This document shows, piece by piece, positions 43,914-53,952 of a stretch of DNA of 64,000 bases. This DNA is from Colwellia sp. (lineage in GTDB: Bacteria > Pseudomonadota > Gammaproteobacteria > Enterobacterales > Alteromonadaceae): contig NVWU01000007.1 of the NCBI GenBank assembly GCA_002733765.1, forward strand, positions 1-64,000, read 5' to 3'. Numbering within the stretch: the stretch's first letter is position 1; each line of letters opens with the position of its first letter. Below the pieces are notes generated by a model, which was not told the origin of the DNA, made no database searches, and was given only the letters and a program-made list of their open reading frames with translations. Made by a program: the position numbers and the translations under genes.

Positions 43914-45176
43914 ATGAATATTGATTTTATATTACCTGATATTGGTGAAGGTATTGTTGAGTGTGAACTGGTTGAATGGTTAGTTAAAGAAGGCGAAACA
44001 GTCACTGAAGATCAGCCTATTGCCGATGTCATGACCGATAAAGCACTAGTGCAAATTCCTGCCATGCACTCTGGTGTGATAGGAAAACTTTTTTATAAAC
44101 AAGGTGAAATAGCCAAAGTGCATGCTCCGCTCTTCTCAATGATTGCTGATGGCGTCAATAGTGTCGAGTCAGCTGATGAGTTTGTTGAGGACAATACAGC
44201 AGCAGTGATGAAACCCGTGTCGAGTGAGGTGTTAGAAGAAAAAGAAAAACAAACTAATACCAAAGGTAAAGCGGTTGCTAGCCCCGCGGTACGGCGTGTT
44301 GCTAGAGAGTTATCGGTAAATATTAATGAAGTGCCCGGCTCTGGTAAAAAAGGTCGCGTGTATAAAGAAGATGTTGTGTCATTCGAGCAAGGTGGTAATA
44401 CTGTTGCTGTTCAAGTTCAGTCGCCTTCGGCACGTATTGAACCTAGCTATGTTGAAGCTATTTATACCGAAGAAATCAAGGGTATTAAAGCGGTAATGGC
44501 TAAGGCTATGGTTAATTCGGTTAGTACTATTCCTCACTTTACTTATTGTGAAGAAATAGACATGACCGAGCTCATTAGTTTGCGTAAGGAGCTTAAAGAA
44601 GCAACCATTGTTAAAGCAATGGCTAAGCAAGGTATTAAACTGACTATGATGCCATTTTTTATGAAAGCGATGTCGTTAGCATTAAAAGAGTTTCCGGTAA
44701 TTAATAGCCAAGTAAACGACGATTGTACGGAATTAACGTATTTTAATGATCATAATATAGGTATGGCGGTAGACTCAAAAGTAGGTTTATTGGTACCTAA
44801 TGTAAAACAAGTGCAAAATAAATCAATTTTAGATTTAGTGACAGAGATTAGTCGTTTAACGAGTGATGCGCGTAGTGGTAGAGTACAAGCGGCTGATTTA
44901 AAGGGCGGCACTATAACTATCTCTAATATTGGTGCTATTGGTGGTACGGTGGCTACACCTATTATTAACAAGCCAGAAGCGGCTATTGTGGCTTTGGGTA
45001 AATTACAAACATTACCACGATTTAATGAACAAGGTATCGTTGAAGCCCGTAGTATCATGCAAGTAAGTTGGTCTGGCGATCACCGAATTATTGATGGTGG
45101 CAGCATTGCTCGTTTTTGTAATTTATGGAAATCATTCCTAGAAAAGCCAAGTAGTATGTTAGTGCATATGAGTTGA
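43914..45176 (+). CDS. bkdB: Branched-chain 2-oxoacid dehydrogenase E2 (acyltransferase)
   Basis: A 420-residue dihydrolipoyl acyltransferase. One lipoyl domain (Lys in DVMTDKALVQIP), an E3-binding domain (ASPAVRRVARELSVNINEV, then GSGKKGRVYKEDV) and the catalytic domain ending with WSGDHRIIDGGSIARF. It builds the core of the complex. The E3 lipoamide dehydrogenase is not encoded nearby, so it must be shared with another complex, as is common. Confidence 0.95.
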   Translation: MNIDFILPDIGEGIVECELVEWLVKEGETVTEDQPIADVMTDKALVQIPAMHSGVIGKLFYKQGEIAKVHAPLFSMIADGVNSVESADEFVEDNTAAVMKPVSSEVLEEKEKQTNTKGKAVASPAVRRVARELSVNINEVPGSGKKGRVYKEDVVSFEQGGNTVAVQVQSPSARIEPSYVEAIYTEEIKGIKAVMAKAMVNSVSTIPHFTYCEEIDMTELISLRKELKEATIVKAMAKQGIKLTMMPFFMKAMSLALKEFPVINSQVNDDCTELTYFNDHNIGMAVDSKVGLLVPNVKQVQNKSILDLVTEISRLTSDARSGRVQAADLKGGTITISNIGAIGGTVATPIINKPEAAIVALGKLQTLPRFNEQGIVEARSIMQVSWSGDHRIIDGGSIARFCNLWKSFLEKPSSMLVHMS

Positions 45177-45272
45177 TATAGCATCACTTGGATTTTGGTC
45201 CATCAAAGTAGATAAGATGGGAATATATTTGTTTTCATCTTATCTTTTACTTAATTAACAACGAGAATAACG

Positions 45273-47108
45273 TTGAGCGAAAACCTACCAGAAAAAAAAC
45301 TCCAACATTTCTACATTGCTGAAGAGCAATCTATTTACCTGCTCAATCATAAAGATGCCACTAAATTAAAAGAGTGGGTTGATTTGTGTCAGCAACAACT
45401 AAAACAGCTTGGTTATAAAAATATCGCCTTACTAGGTAAGGGCGCTTATGGCTTTGTCTTTTGTGGCAATAATAGTATTGGTGATGATGTGGTGTTTAAA
45501 TTTTCAAGATTAAACTTACCTCAACATGTACAAGACAGGCTTAGCGAAGAAGCCGATATTCAAGGGCAGTTAAGTCACAGTCAAATCCCCCATGTTATTG
45601 ACTATCAAAAAATCAAACGACAATCTATTTTGCAAATGAGTCGAGCACCGGGTATTGATTTAGAGCAATTCTCACAACAACAAGGCCCTCTTGTGCCAGA
45701 GTTGGTGGTTAATATTGCTATTCAGTTAGCTGAAATATTAATTTATTTACGTGATATTAATGCACACAATAATAATAAACCCTATGTACATGGTGATATA
45801 AAACCTTCTAACGTAGTTTTTGATGAGCAAACAGGTTTAGTGCAGTTAATTGATTGGGGATCTTCGGTTATTGCTCAGTTAGATGCGAATGGGCAAAGCA
45901 CCAGTAACAATGTAATGGACTTAATGAGTAGTGATTTACAGCACAGTAACGCTAGATTAGGTGATGTTTACTTTATTGGCCCTGAGCAAATAAACGGTGG
46001 ACTTTCGTCGCCACGTTTTGATGAGCAAGGTTTAGCAGCCACACTCTATGCGATAGCCTCAGGGCAGTCATGTCGTTATGGCACAAAAGTTATTACACCC
46101 AACTCTTTAGGTTTACCAAAAATGCTAGCCAAGGTGCTTACGGCCATGCTTAGTGATGATGAACAACAGCGCAGTCAAGCAGGTGATTATTTCTTTAATA
46201 ACCTCTCTTATTTAAAGCAGTTAGTTTTATCCAAGAAGCCTACGGTTATACAAATAGAGCCATTAATTCCGGTGTGGACTAAACCTAAAAGAGAAGCCAT
46301 AGATACCGTCGTTTATGGCTCTCGTAAATCTTTTCTACGAGAAGAGTCTAGCGGTGATAACTTAAACGATATAGATGATGTGCAATTAGATAAGTATTAT
46401 AAAAATTATTTAATGGGCATGGGCGATAATGAAAAAGCGTTTATTGCGGCTTTAAGTCGTTTAGGTAACTTTCCTGTGGTAGGGGGCTTGGCTATTCGTT
46501 GGGCGAAAGAAGGTGTTTACATCGACTCTAATTTAACCTTGTTTGAACCGAGTTTAAAAAGATCTTTTGAAAGTGCCGTTAATAATATGATTCATTTGGC
46601 ACAGGGAATATTTCGACTTGGTGTCTTTAAAAGTTGTTTGTTCAATGCCCGTAATACCTTACATGTGGAGCGTGAAGATCAAAATACCCCCTTTATTGCT
46701 CTGTCTGAACAGTGTATTGCGTTTGAAGTAAGTGACGTTGCCGACATTGATGATATAACGCGGCTACATTCTTATTTTGAAGATGGTAAAGACCCTGATG
46801 AGTACTTGTATTTACCCGATGAGTTAATGGCGGTATTAGCAAGGTTAAACCTTATTCACCATACGGGTTGTATTATTTTTGAAGTCTTGCCTACACATTT
46901 AAAAATTCATAGTTACTTAATGCTGCTAAATCATGATAAAGAAGATGAATTTAGCCAATGTTTAGCTGAAATTATAGCGCTACTACCGACTATTAACGGT
47001 ATTGGTATCTCTGGCTTTATGAAACTACCCTATAAAGACACCCGCTTTTTTGAACATATCAGTAGCTTGCCAGAGCGTTTTTATCCTAAAAATCCTAAAT
47101 TGGTATAG
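45273..47108 (+). CDS. Atypical Hanks-type serine/threonine kinase
   Basis: A 611-residue protein beginning at a TTG (GAG 7 bases upstream); no Met occurs before the kinase core. Glycine loop LGKGAYGFVFCG (54-65), ATP-binding Lys76, catalytic loop VHGDIKPSNV with Asp175 (HGD instead of HRD) and metal-binding Asp194 in DWG instead of DFG. The kinase ends about residue 310; the second half, about 300 residues, matches no domain I know. It lies 96 bases after bkdB, same strand. Whether it is linked to the dehydrogenase complex is open. Confidence 0.85.
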   Translation: MSENLPEKKLQHFYIAEEQSIYLLNHKDATKLKEWVDLCQQQLKQLGYKNIALLGKGAYGFVFCGNNSIGDDVVFKFSRLNLPQHVQDRLSEEADIQGQLSHSQIPHVIDYQKIKRQSILQMSRAPGIDLEQFSQQQGPLVPELVVNIAIQLAEILIYLRDINAHNNNKPYVHGDIKPSNVVFDEQTGLVQLIDWGSSVIAQLDANGQSTSNNVMDLMSSDLQHSNARLGDVYFIGPEQINGGLSSPRFDEQGLAATLYAIASGQSCRYGTKVITPNSLGLPKMLAKVLTAMLSDDEQQRSQAGDYFFNNLSYLKQLVLSKKPTVIQIEPLIPVWTKPKREAIDTVVYGSRKSFLREESSGDNLNDIDDVQLDKYYKNYLMGMGDNEKAFIAALSRLGNFPVVGGLAIRWAKEGVYIDSNLTLFEPSLKRSFESAVNNMIHLAQGIFRLGVFKSCLFNARNTLHVEREDQNTPFIALSEQCIAFEVSDVADIDDITRLHSYFEDGKDPDEYLYLPDELMAVLARLNLIHHTGCIIFEVLPTHLKIHSYLMLLNHDKEDEFSQCLAEIIALLPTINGIGISGFMKLPYKDTRFFEHISSLPERFYPKNPKLV

Positions 47109-47454
47109 GGTTAGAATGTTTCGTTGTTTAGACTAGTCTCTATCCAACTACTACAGTTTTTAACCTATCGCCTTGAGACTGTCGATTTTAGTAAATTTTT
47201 TATAAGAATTTTTCAGATTTTAATAAGAAAAATTAGCATATAGCACCAATAAAATATCTATTTTGATATAAAAAAGCAATTTCATTCAATAAGTATTAGA
47301 CATTTAACCTTGCAACAATATATCCTACGAAAAATAATAGAACTATCTAAAGAACCATTATTTTACACGTTTGTATAAAAATGGTACGGAAAGATAGAAA
47401 TAATAAATAAAATCAACAGCAAAAAATATTGCCTTAATAATTGGAAACAATGAC
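47109..47454. other. Intergenic upstream of large TonB receptor
   Basis: No gene or convincing operator was recognised. It must hold the promoter of the receptor at 47455. A Fur box was looked for and not found. Confidence 0.4.
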
Positions 47455-49980
47455 ATGACTAAAAAATTCCGTAATCACTCCTTAGCCCTTGGTATTAGCT
47501 TGGCTTTATCAAGCTATAGCTTTATCGCCGCAGCAGAATCAGCGTCTGATGAGGCAAAAAATGTAGAAAGAATTTCAGTATTAGGTTCGAGAGTTTCAAC
47601 ACGAGTCATTACTGATTCTGCGGTTCCTGTCGATATTATCACTGCAGATGATTTAACAAAAAGTGGTTTTACTGAACTAGGTCAAAGCTTACAAGCCTCT
47701 GCGCCTTCTTTTAACTTCAGTAGAACCCAAGTTTCTGATGGTTCAGATCTTTTTAGGCCGGCAACACTACGTGGATTACAACCAGATCAAACACTTGTTT
47801 TAGTGAATGGTAAACGCCGTCATAACCAAGCAATATTTGGTTTAAATGGTACTGTTGGTGCTGGCGCTGCTGGTACGGATATGAATGCCATTCCATTAAT
47901 TGCCTTAAAAGATGTGCAAGTACTTAGAGATGGTGCTGCCGCGCAATATGGCTCAGATGCTATTGCCGGTGTAATTAATCTTTCACTGCGTGACTCAACT
48001 GATAAAACAACGGGTTATATACAAGCAGGCGGCACAACAGAAGGTGATGGCGATGGTTATTCGCTTGGTTTGAATACCGGATTTGAAATTGCTGAAGATG
48101 GTTTTATCAATTTATCCTTAGAATATCGTGATACTGACGGTACCAACCGCGCTCAAGCTGATACTGGTGGCTCTTCAACTATAGCGCCAGGTACGCTTTC
48201 AGATACCGTACGTTGGGGACAAGGTAATGCTGAGTCAGAATTCACTTCATTTTTTTATAATGCCATGATTCCGGTTGCTGATTATGAACTCTATTCATTT
48301 GGTGGTTACTCAAACCGTACTGCGCTAGGTAATGGTTTTTTTAGAAACTTTGATGAAGCAGGAAATAATGTCTCTCAAATTTATCCTGATGGATTTTTAC
48401 CTCTTATTGATAACGAAGCACAAGATATTTCTGTTGCTGTCGGTTTTAGAGGCGATATTAATAATGATTGGCAGTTTGATCTTTCAGGTGTTTATGGCGA
48501 AAACCGTTATGACTTTGATTCAAAAAACAGTATAAATGCCTCTTATGCTGCAGAATATGTCTTTAATAATCCTAGTGCATCTGATAATGATATTGCGGCA
48601 AACGCTGGACCTACTTCGGGTTATAGTGGCGGCTTTAGATTTGATCAATTAACGTTCAACGCGGATATTTCTGGTAGTGTAGACATTGGTCGCTCTGATG
48701 ATTTATATATTGCTTTTGGCGCAGAATATCGTCAAGAAAATTATGAAATTGTCGCTGGTGAATTGGCTTCATATGCTTGTGGTCCGTCAAATAGCAGTAC
48801 AGCGTTCCCATCGGTGATGGACCCAGCTGTTTTTGCCGTTTGTGGTTTTCAAGCTTACCCTGGTTTAAAACCTGATGCTGCAGGCAAAAGTGATAGAAAT
48901 AGCTACGCACTTTATGTCGATATGGAAACTCAAATCACCGATAGCTGGTTAATTGGTACAGCACTGCGTTATGAAGATTTTTCTGATGCTGGTGACGATT
49001 TAGTCGGTAAAATTTCTACACGTTTTGAAGTCAATGATGACTTGGCCCTACGCGGAGCTATTGCTACTGGTTTTAGAGCGCCATCATTACAACAAAGCGC
49101 CTATACCGCCTTTACCACAAATTTAGGCGCTGGCGGAGCATTAGAGCAATCTTTTACTGCGAATTCAGGTTCTCCATTCCCTACCGCATTAGGCGTAGAT
49201 AGTCTTAAATTAGAAACTTCTGAAAGTATTAGTTTTGGCGCGGTATTAGATATTTCTGATGAAGTGACGTTAACGATAGATGCTTACCATATTAAAATTG
49301 AAGATCGCATTAATCTATCGAGCTTTTTAAAAGAAGATGATGTAGCCTTTAATCCTGACGCCGTTGCCGCGTTACAGGCTACGGGTGCTGAGCAAGCTAA
49401 TTATTTTTCTAATGCGATAAACTCTACTACTAAAGGAATTGATTTAATCATTACCTATAAAACCGAGCTATATGATGGTAATTTTGGTGCTACATTCGCA
49501 GGCAATATTAATGAAACCGAAATTGACAGTGTTAACACGCCTGAAGGTATTCCTGAAAATATCGCCTTAGATGACTTACAACGTAGTTTTCTTACCGATG
49601 GTCAACCACAAGAGCGCGCTACTTTTACCGTCGATTATGCTAAAAATGATTGGAGCACATTAATACGCGCTAATTACTTTGGTGAAACAGATGTTTGGTA
49701 TTTTGGTAACAATCATATAGATTTAGATGCAAGCGTATTTAAACCTACCAGTACGGTGGAGTCAGCTGTACTAATTGACGTAAATGTAAATTATCAAATT
49801 AATGATACTTTTAATGTATCATTTAGTGTTAACAACGTGTTTGATGTAACGCCGGATGAATTAGGTAATGACGAAGTACTGGATGCTATCACCAATGGTG
49901 CGTTCCAATATCCGGTTAGGGCATTACCTTACGGGTTTGACGGCACGACCTATTCAGCTAAGTTAAATTTTAGCTTTTAA
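47455..49980 (+). CDS. Large TonB-dependent receptor
   Basis: An 841-residue receptor of the long type common in marine Alteromonadales. Signal peptide to about residue 28; TonB box VERISVLGSRV (about 38-48); plug with LFRPATLRGLQPDQTLVLVNG and VLRDGAAAQYGSDAIAGVINL; barrel ending KLNFSF. It carries GFRAPSLQQSAYTAF, typical of the group that takes up large substrates such as peptides or oligosaccharides. No degradative enzyme is adjacent, so the substrate cannot be inferred. A clear terminator follows at 50007. Confidence 0.92.
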   Translation: MTKKFRNHSLALGISLALSSYSFIAAAESASDEAKNVERISVLGSRVSTRVITDSAVPVDIITADDLTKSGFTELGQSLQASAPSFNFSRTQVSDGSDLFRPATLRGLQPDQTLVLVNGKRRHNQAIFGLNGTVGAGAAGTDMNAIPLIALKDVQVLRDGAAAQYGSDAIAGVINLSLRDSTDKTTGYIQAGGTTEGDGDGYSLGLNTGFEIAEDGFINLSLEYRDTDGTNRAQADTGGSSTIAPGTLSDTVRWGQGNAESEFTSFFYNAMIPVADYELYSFGGYSNRTALGNGFFRNFDEAGNNVSQIYPDGFLPLIDNEAQDISVAVGFRGDINNDWQFDLSGVYGENRYDFDSKNSINASYAAEYVFNNPSASDNDIAANAGPTSGYSGGFRFDQLTFNADISGSVDIGRSDDLYIAFGAEYRQENYEIVAGELASYACGPSNSSTAFPSVMDPAVFAVCGFQAYPGLKPDAAGKSDRNSYALYVDMETQITDSWLIGTALRYEDFSDAGDDLVGKISTRFEVNDDLALRGAIATGFRAPSLQQSAYTAFTTNLGAGGALEQSFTANSGSPFPTALGVDSLKLETSESISFGAVLDISDEVTLTIDAYHIKIEDRINLSSFLKEDDVAFNPDAVAALQATGAEQANYFSNAINSTTKGIDLIITYKTELYDGNFGATFAGNINETEIDSVNTPEGIPENIALDDLQRSFLTDGQPQERATFTVDYAKNDWSTLIRANYFGETDVWYFGNNHIDLDASVFKPTSTVESAVLIDVNVNYQINDTFNVSFSVNNVFDVTPDELGNDEVLDAITNGAFQYPVRALPYGFDGTTYSAKLNFSF

Positions 49981-50006
49981 ATTAATCTTCCAACCAGATT
50001 AGTTTT

Positions 50007-50036
50007 ATACCAGGCAGCAATGCCTGGTATTTTTTT
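50007..50036 (+). terminator. Rho-independent terminator
   Basis: A perfect 10-bp stem (ATACCAGGCA / TGCCTGGTAT) with a 4-base loop, followed by a run of T. It ends the TonB receptor transcript 27 bases past the stop codon. Confidence 0.92.
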
Positions 50037-50246
50037 GCCTTTTAGACAAAGTTAGAATGTATCCTGAAAGCCTAGCTGCATAGGAACGGCAGAACCTTGA
50101 TCAATAACTAAAGTGATAACCTTATACGTTAAGTTCACTTATAATAGTTCTGAAATTCGCATCCTGAGGTGATATGGGTATAATGTGGCGTTAAGTTTTC
50201 AAAGCCGACAACATTATTATATTGACCAATTTATATAGGAACAAAC

Positions 50247-50690
50247 ATGGACTTAAATGTATACCTCTCAGGCGAAATACACACAAACTGGAGACAGCGT
50301 TTAAAAGAGGGTTGTGAAGCGCACAATTTATCCATTGTTTTCACCTCTGCTGTTACAAATCATGAGGCTAGCGATAGTGCGGGTGATATTCTTGGCAAAG
50401 AGGATGATAACTTTTGGCGTGATCACAAATCCGCTAAAGTGAATGCAATACGAACTAAAACGCTTATTGAAAACTGTGACGTAGCTGTTGTTCGTTTTGG
50501 CAATAAATACAAGCAGTGGAATGCCGCTTTTGATGCTGGATATTGTGCTGCAATGGGAACGCCTTATATCACTCTTCATGATGAGGAGATAATTCACCCT
50601 TTAAAAGAAGTTGATTCGTCGGCGATGGCTTGGGCCACAACACCAGAACAAGTTATTGAGGTGTTAAAGTACGTTCTCACCAAAGCGTAA
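50247..50690 (+). CDS. YtoQ family protein
   Basis: A 147-residue protein matching the YtoQ family: LNVYLSGEIHTNWRQRLKEGC, SAGDILGKEDDNFWRDHKSAKVNAIRT, and QWNAAFDAGYCAAMGTPYI are characteristic. The fold resembles nucleoside 2-deoxyribosyltransferases (Rossmann-like, with the SGEIH loop), but the biological role is not established. It stands alone with its own spacing. Confidence 0.85.
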   Translation: MDLNVYLSGEIHTNWRQRLKEGCEAHNLSIVFTSAVTNHEASDSAGDILGKEDDNFWRDHKSAKVNAIRTKTLIENCDVAVVRFGNKYKQWNAAFDAGYCAAMGTPYITLHDEEIIHPLKEVDSSAMAWATTPEQVIEVLKYVLTKA

Positions 50691-50795
50691 AACCCAATAA
50701 TAACTTAAAGCAGAATTTTATGTTGACGAGTTCTGCTTATCTTTACCTTTTAGTTAACTATTTTCTCCGCTTAAGCGGATATTTTTTAGGATATT

Positions 50796-51062
50796 ATGAA
50801 AATAAATTTTATCCCACTGTTCATTGGCGTCATTTTTAGTTTAATCGCTATTTGGTTAGTAAATGATTATTTGTTGGTAAATCAATGTTTAGATAATGGC
50901 GGTAGCTTTGATTACAGTAAAGCGGAATGTTTATTAAAAAATGGCGAGGTAAAAACGTCGGAGTTAGGCTCGTATATAATGGCAGTATATTTTTTTATGG
51001 GGCTATTCATCTCATTATTTGTTTCATTTTCTATTCGTAAAATATTCAATATTGAGCAGTAA
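50796..51062 (+). CDS. Small two-helix membrane protein
   Basis: An 88-residue protein, not recognised. It has one hydrophobic helix at the N terminus (FIPLFIGVIFSLIAIWLV) and another near the C terminus (YIMAVYFFMGLFISLFVSF), with a short loop between that contains two Cys (QCLDNGGSF...AECLL), likely periplasmic and able to form a disulfide. Ribosome site AGGA supports the start. Confidence 0.65.
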   Translation: MKINFIPLFIGVIFSLIAIWLVNDYLLVNQCLDNGGSFDYSKAECLLKNGEVKTSELGSYIMAVYFFMGLFISLFVSFSIRKIFNIEQ

Positions 51063-51129
51063 AATATTACGAGATTAAGCTGAAAAAATACGGCGTATAA
51101 CTTTAGGTGAGCTTGAGGAATCGTAGACA

Positions 51130-51327
51130 TTGAATCAATTAACTGAAAAATCGATAATATGTCCATATTGTGGTGAAATGATTACAGTGCTAATTGAGCC
51201 AGCTGACTTGGAACAGCAGTATATTGAAGATTGTCAGGTATGTTGTAAACCTATCGTTTTTTTGATTTCTGAACATGTTAATGGTGAGCTTGACGTTAGT
51301 GTTTATCGTGAAGATGAATCGTTTTAA
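51130..51327 (+). CDS. CPXCG-type zinc-ribbon protein
   Basis: A 65-residue protein that starts at a TTG. It has two Cys pairs, ICPYCGE and CQVCCKP, and an acidic stretch between, matching the CPXCG cysteine-rich family. It probably binds one zinc. The function is unknown. The start is uncertain because the nearest ribosome-like sequence (GAGG) is about 11 bases away. Confidence 0.75.
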   Translation: MNQLTEKSIICPYCGEMITVLIEPADLEQQYIEDCQVCCKPIVFLISEHVNGELDVSVYREDESF

Positions 51328-51604
51328 TCAATACTTAAGTAAATAAAGTGACAGATTAACCGTGTCTAGGAACCGCCTATTTCCATCTTATAGCCAGTAG
51401 TAGCTGTCGCTTATTGGGGAGTTATATTTGATAGGTTATCGCAATATTATTAAATATGTGATCATTTCTACTGGTTAAAACAACCAACTACTTCGTTATT
51501 TTTCCTGCGCATAAAGTAGTTCACCTAATTAATGAAACTGCGATTAGTTATTTAAAATCAGCTGTTTTTGTTCACTATCTTGGTATAGAATCCACAGTAT
51601 GATG

Positions 51605-51634
51605 TTTACTTATTGAATATATTCAATAAGTAAA
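51605..51634. promoter_or_regulatory. 30-bp perfect palindrome upstream of MYG1 gene
   Basis: Thirty bases read the same on both strands; the left half begins TTTACTTATTGAATA and the centre lies between 51619 and 51620. It ends 49 bases before the MYG1 start codon. The length and perfection suggest an operator for a dimeric repressor, although no regulator gene is adjacent. The rest of the 51328-51683 gap shows nothing recognisable. Confidence 0.5.
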
Positions 51635-51683
51635 ATTTACATAGATACACCTTCTTATTCCTTTCCAAAATGACAAAAAATAA

Positions 51684-52553
51684 ATGAATGATCTAACTAT
51701 AGCAACTCATAACGGCAATTTTCATGCAGATGATGTGTTCAGTGTCGCTGCACTTAAGTGCATTTTTTCTTCTTTTAATCTCATACGTACACGTAATTTA
51801 GCACTTATCTCTAAGGCCGATATTGTCATAGATGTAGGGGGTGAATATAACGCAGATTCTGGTCGTTTTGATCATCATCAACGTGGTGGCGCAGGTGAGC
51901 GCGAAAATGGTATTCCTTATTCATCATTTGGTTTGATTTGGCAAAAATATGGCTTAGCAATATGTCAGGATAACCAAGAGGTAGCAAATGCTGTTGATAC
52001 TGGTCTAGTCTCTATTATTGATGCAATCGATTGTGGTCATGTTGAGGGGGTATCTCAAGGTATCAGCCTTAGCCAAACTATTTCAATGTTTAACCCAACA
52101 TGGCAAGAAGACTCTAATTTTGATCGCTGCTTTGATGAAGCGGTTGATTTTGCATCGCGTGTTTTAACACGATTTATTGCCTCTGCTAACGGCGGCATTA
52201 GTGCGAAAGATATTGTGGCTAAAGCGATTGATAATGCAAAAGATCCAAGAGTCATTGTATTAGAAAAATATACGCCATGGAAAAGAACTGTTCATGCTTT
52301 ATCTGAAGAAGCTTTATATATGATTTACCCATCTAACTCTGGCCAATGGAGAATTCAAACCGTACCTGTTGAGCCGGGCTCATTCGAAGATAGAAAATCG
52401 TTGCCTAAGCAATGGGCGGGTTTATCCGACAATGAGCTGAAAGAAGTAACGGGTATCGATGATGCTATGTTTTGTCATAATGGTTTGTTTATTGCTGGTG
52501 CAGAATCATTTGAAAGCACAATGAAAATGGCATCTATAGCACTTAAAGCATAA
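51684..52553 (+). CDS. MYG1 family exonuclease-like protein
   Basis: A 289-residue DHH-like phosphoesterase. IATHNGNFHADDVFSVAALK supplies the first metal motif, DVGGEYNADSGRFDHHQRGG the DHH motif, and the C-terminal substrate part has WRIQTVPVEPGSFEDRKSLPK. Eukaryotic MYG1 is a 3'-5' RNA exonuclease; the bacterial role is little studied. No good ribosome site precedes this ATG. Confidence 0.9.
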   Translation: MNDLTIATHNGNFHADDVFSVAALKCIFSSFNLIRTRNLALISKADIVIDVGGEYNADSGRFDHHQRGGAGERENGIPYSSFGLIWQKYGLAICQDNQEVANAVDTGLVSIIDAIDCGHVEGVSQGISLSQTISMFNPTWQEDSNFDRCFDEAVDFASRVLTRFIASANGGISAKDIVAKAIDNAKDPRVIVLEKYTPWKRTVHALSEEALYMIYPSNSGQWRIQTVPVEPGSFEDRKSLPKQWAGLSDNELKEVTGIDDAMFCHNGLFIAGAESFESTMKMASIALKA

Positions 52554-52619
52554 TAAAAATCATTTAAAAATAATAATATAGCGGCCCATGTGCATAAAAT
52601 AACCTAGAGAGAGCAACGG

Positions 52620-53219
52620 ATGAAATTACTTCACAAAAAAAATCTATTTTGCTGGACCCATTTTGACGAAGATAGAAATATAGATTTTCACAGCTATCTT
52701 TGGGTTAGGGACGGCGGTAACGTGGTTTTTGATCCACTACCATTGACTGTCCATGATAAAAATCACTTGAATGCACTTGGAAAGGTTAATTATATTATTA
52801 TTTCTAATTCAGATCATATTAGGAATGCTGAAACCTTAGCTCAACAAACAGGCGCAGAAATATGGGGGCCAGCGGGTGAAAAGGCTAGTTTTCCTATTCA
52901 ATGCACAAAGTGGTTAAATGAGGCTGAAAATGTTATTGAAGGACTTGATGTTTATTCATTGAGTGGCTCTAAAACAGACGGAGAGCTTGCCTTTATTATT
53001 GAAGGACATACGCTAATCACGGGCGATCTTATTAGAGTTCATTCGGGTGGTAAGCTTTGTATGATACCCGACGGTAAACTACAAGATGTACAACAAGCGA
53101 AAAATTCGGTAAAAAGACTTGCTCTAATTAAGGGAATTGACGCTATTTTGCCTGGAGATGGTTGGCCAGTATTTAATCATGGTGAGCAAGCTTTGTTAGC
53201 GCTTGTTGACTCTATTTAA
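52620..53219 (+). CDS. MBL-fold hydrolase with altered metal motif
   Basis: A 199-residue metallo-beta-lactamase-like protein. The N-terminal beta strands (FHSYLWVRDGGNVVFDPLPL) and LITGDLIRVHSGG fit the fold, but the expected HxHxDH motif reads SNSDHIRN, so two metal ligands are missing. The GDGWPVF segment near the end replaces the usual final GH motif. It is probably a one-metal or non-metal variant. It follows the MYG1 gene, with 66 bases between. Confidence 0.75.
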   Translation: MKLLHKKNLFCWTHFDEDRNIDFHSYLWVRDGGNVVFDPLPLTVHDKNHLNALGKVNYIIISNSDHIRNAETLAQQTGAEIWGPAGEKASFPIQCTKWLNEAENVIEGLDVYSLSGSKTDGELAFIIEGHTLITGDLIRVHSGGKLCMIPDGKLQDVQQAKNSVKRLALIKGIDAILPGDGWPVFNHGEQALLALVDSI

Positions 53220-53264
53220 CTTGTCACGTTCTAGTCATTAAACAGAGATAAAACACGGTGCAAT

Positions 53265-53771
53265 ATGAAAGTCTATTTTTCACATGGAAAAGAAAGTGGC
53301 CCTTGGGGTAGTAAAATAACAAGGCTGGCAAATATTGCTAAAGAGCATAACTATCAGGTTGATAGTATTGATTATTCAGATATTCTTGATCCAGATCTTA
53401 GAGTCGAACGACTAGTAAAAGTATTAGCAGAGATAGAAGAAGATATTGTATTGGTTGGATCAAGTATGGGGGGCTATGTTTCTTTAGTTGCGGCAGAACA
53501 AGTTAGTGTGAAAAGCGTGTTTTTATTAGCGCCAGCACTATTTATGAAAGGCTACAAAAAACAAACTTATCACCATAACTCTAATACGACTATAGAAATT
53601 GTTCATGGTTGGTCAGATGATGTTATCCCACCAGAAAACTCAATCCAATTTGCTAAAAATATTGACTGCTCATTACATTTAATTACTGGGGATCATCGGC
53701 TTAACACCTCTATAGAGGTTGTTGAAAACTTGTTTTCACAGTTTCTTCATGCTCAAACAGGAAAAAATTAG
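53265..53771 (+). CDS. Small alpha/beta hydrolase
   Basis: A 168-residue single-domain hydrolase, YqiA-like in size. VYFSHGKESGPWG carries the oxyanion region, VGSSMGGYVS the nucleophilic Ser, HGWSDDVIPPENS the acid and GDHRLN the His. A short-chain esterase or peptidase role is possible. It lies 45 bases after the MBL gene on the same strand. Confidence 0.8.
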   Translation: MKVYFSHGKESGPWGSKITRLANIAKEHNYQVDSIDYSDILDPDLRVERLVKVLAEIEEDIVLVGSSMGGYVSLVAAEQVSVKSVFLLAPALFMKGYKKQTYHHNSNTTIEIVHGWSDDVIPPENSIQFAKNIDCSLHLITGDHRLNTSIEVVENLFSQFLHAQTGKN

Positions 53772-53952
53772 TTCGTTTTTCTCATACTGCGATAACGTTA
53801 GCTAACCATTGAACATCGCTTCTTTATCTATTTATTCTATTTCGCACCAATACCGGTATTTTTCAATACTGTTTTATTTGGTATAAATTGAAATATTTAA
53901 TAAACTCTATAAAATATAAGAAAATTTATTTATCGTTAAAAAAGGAAATTAA

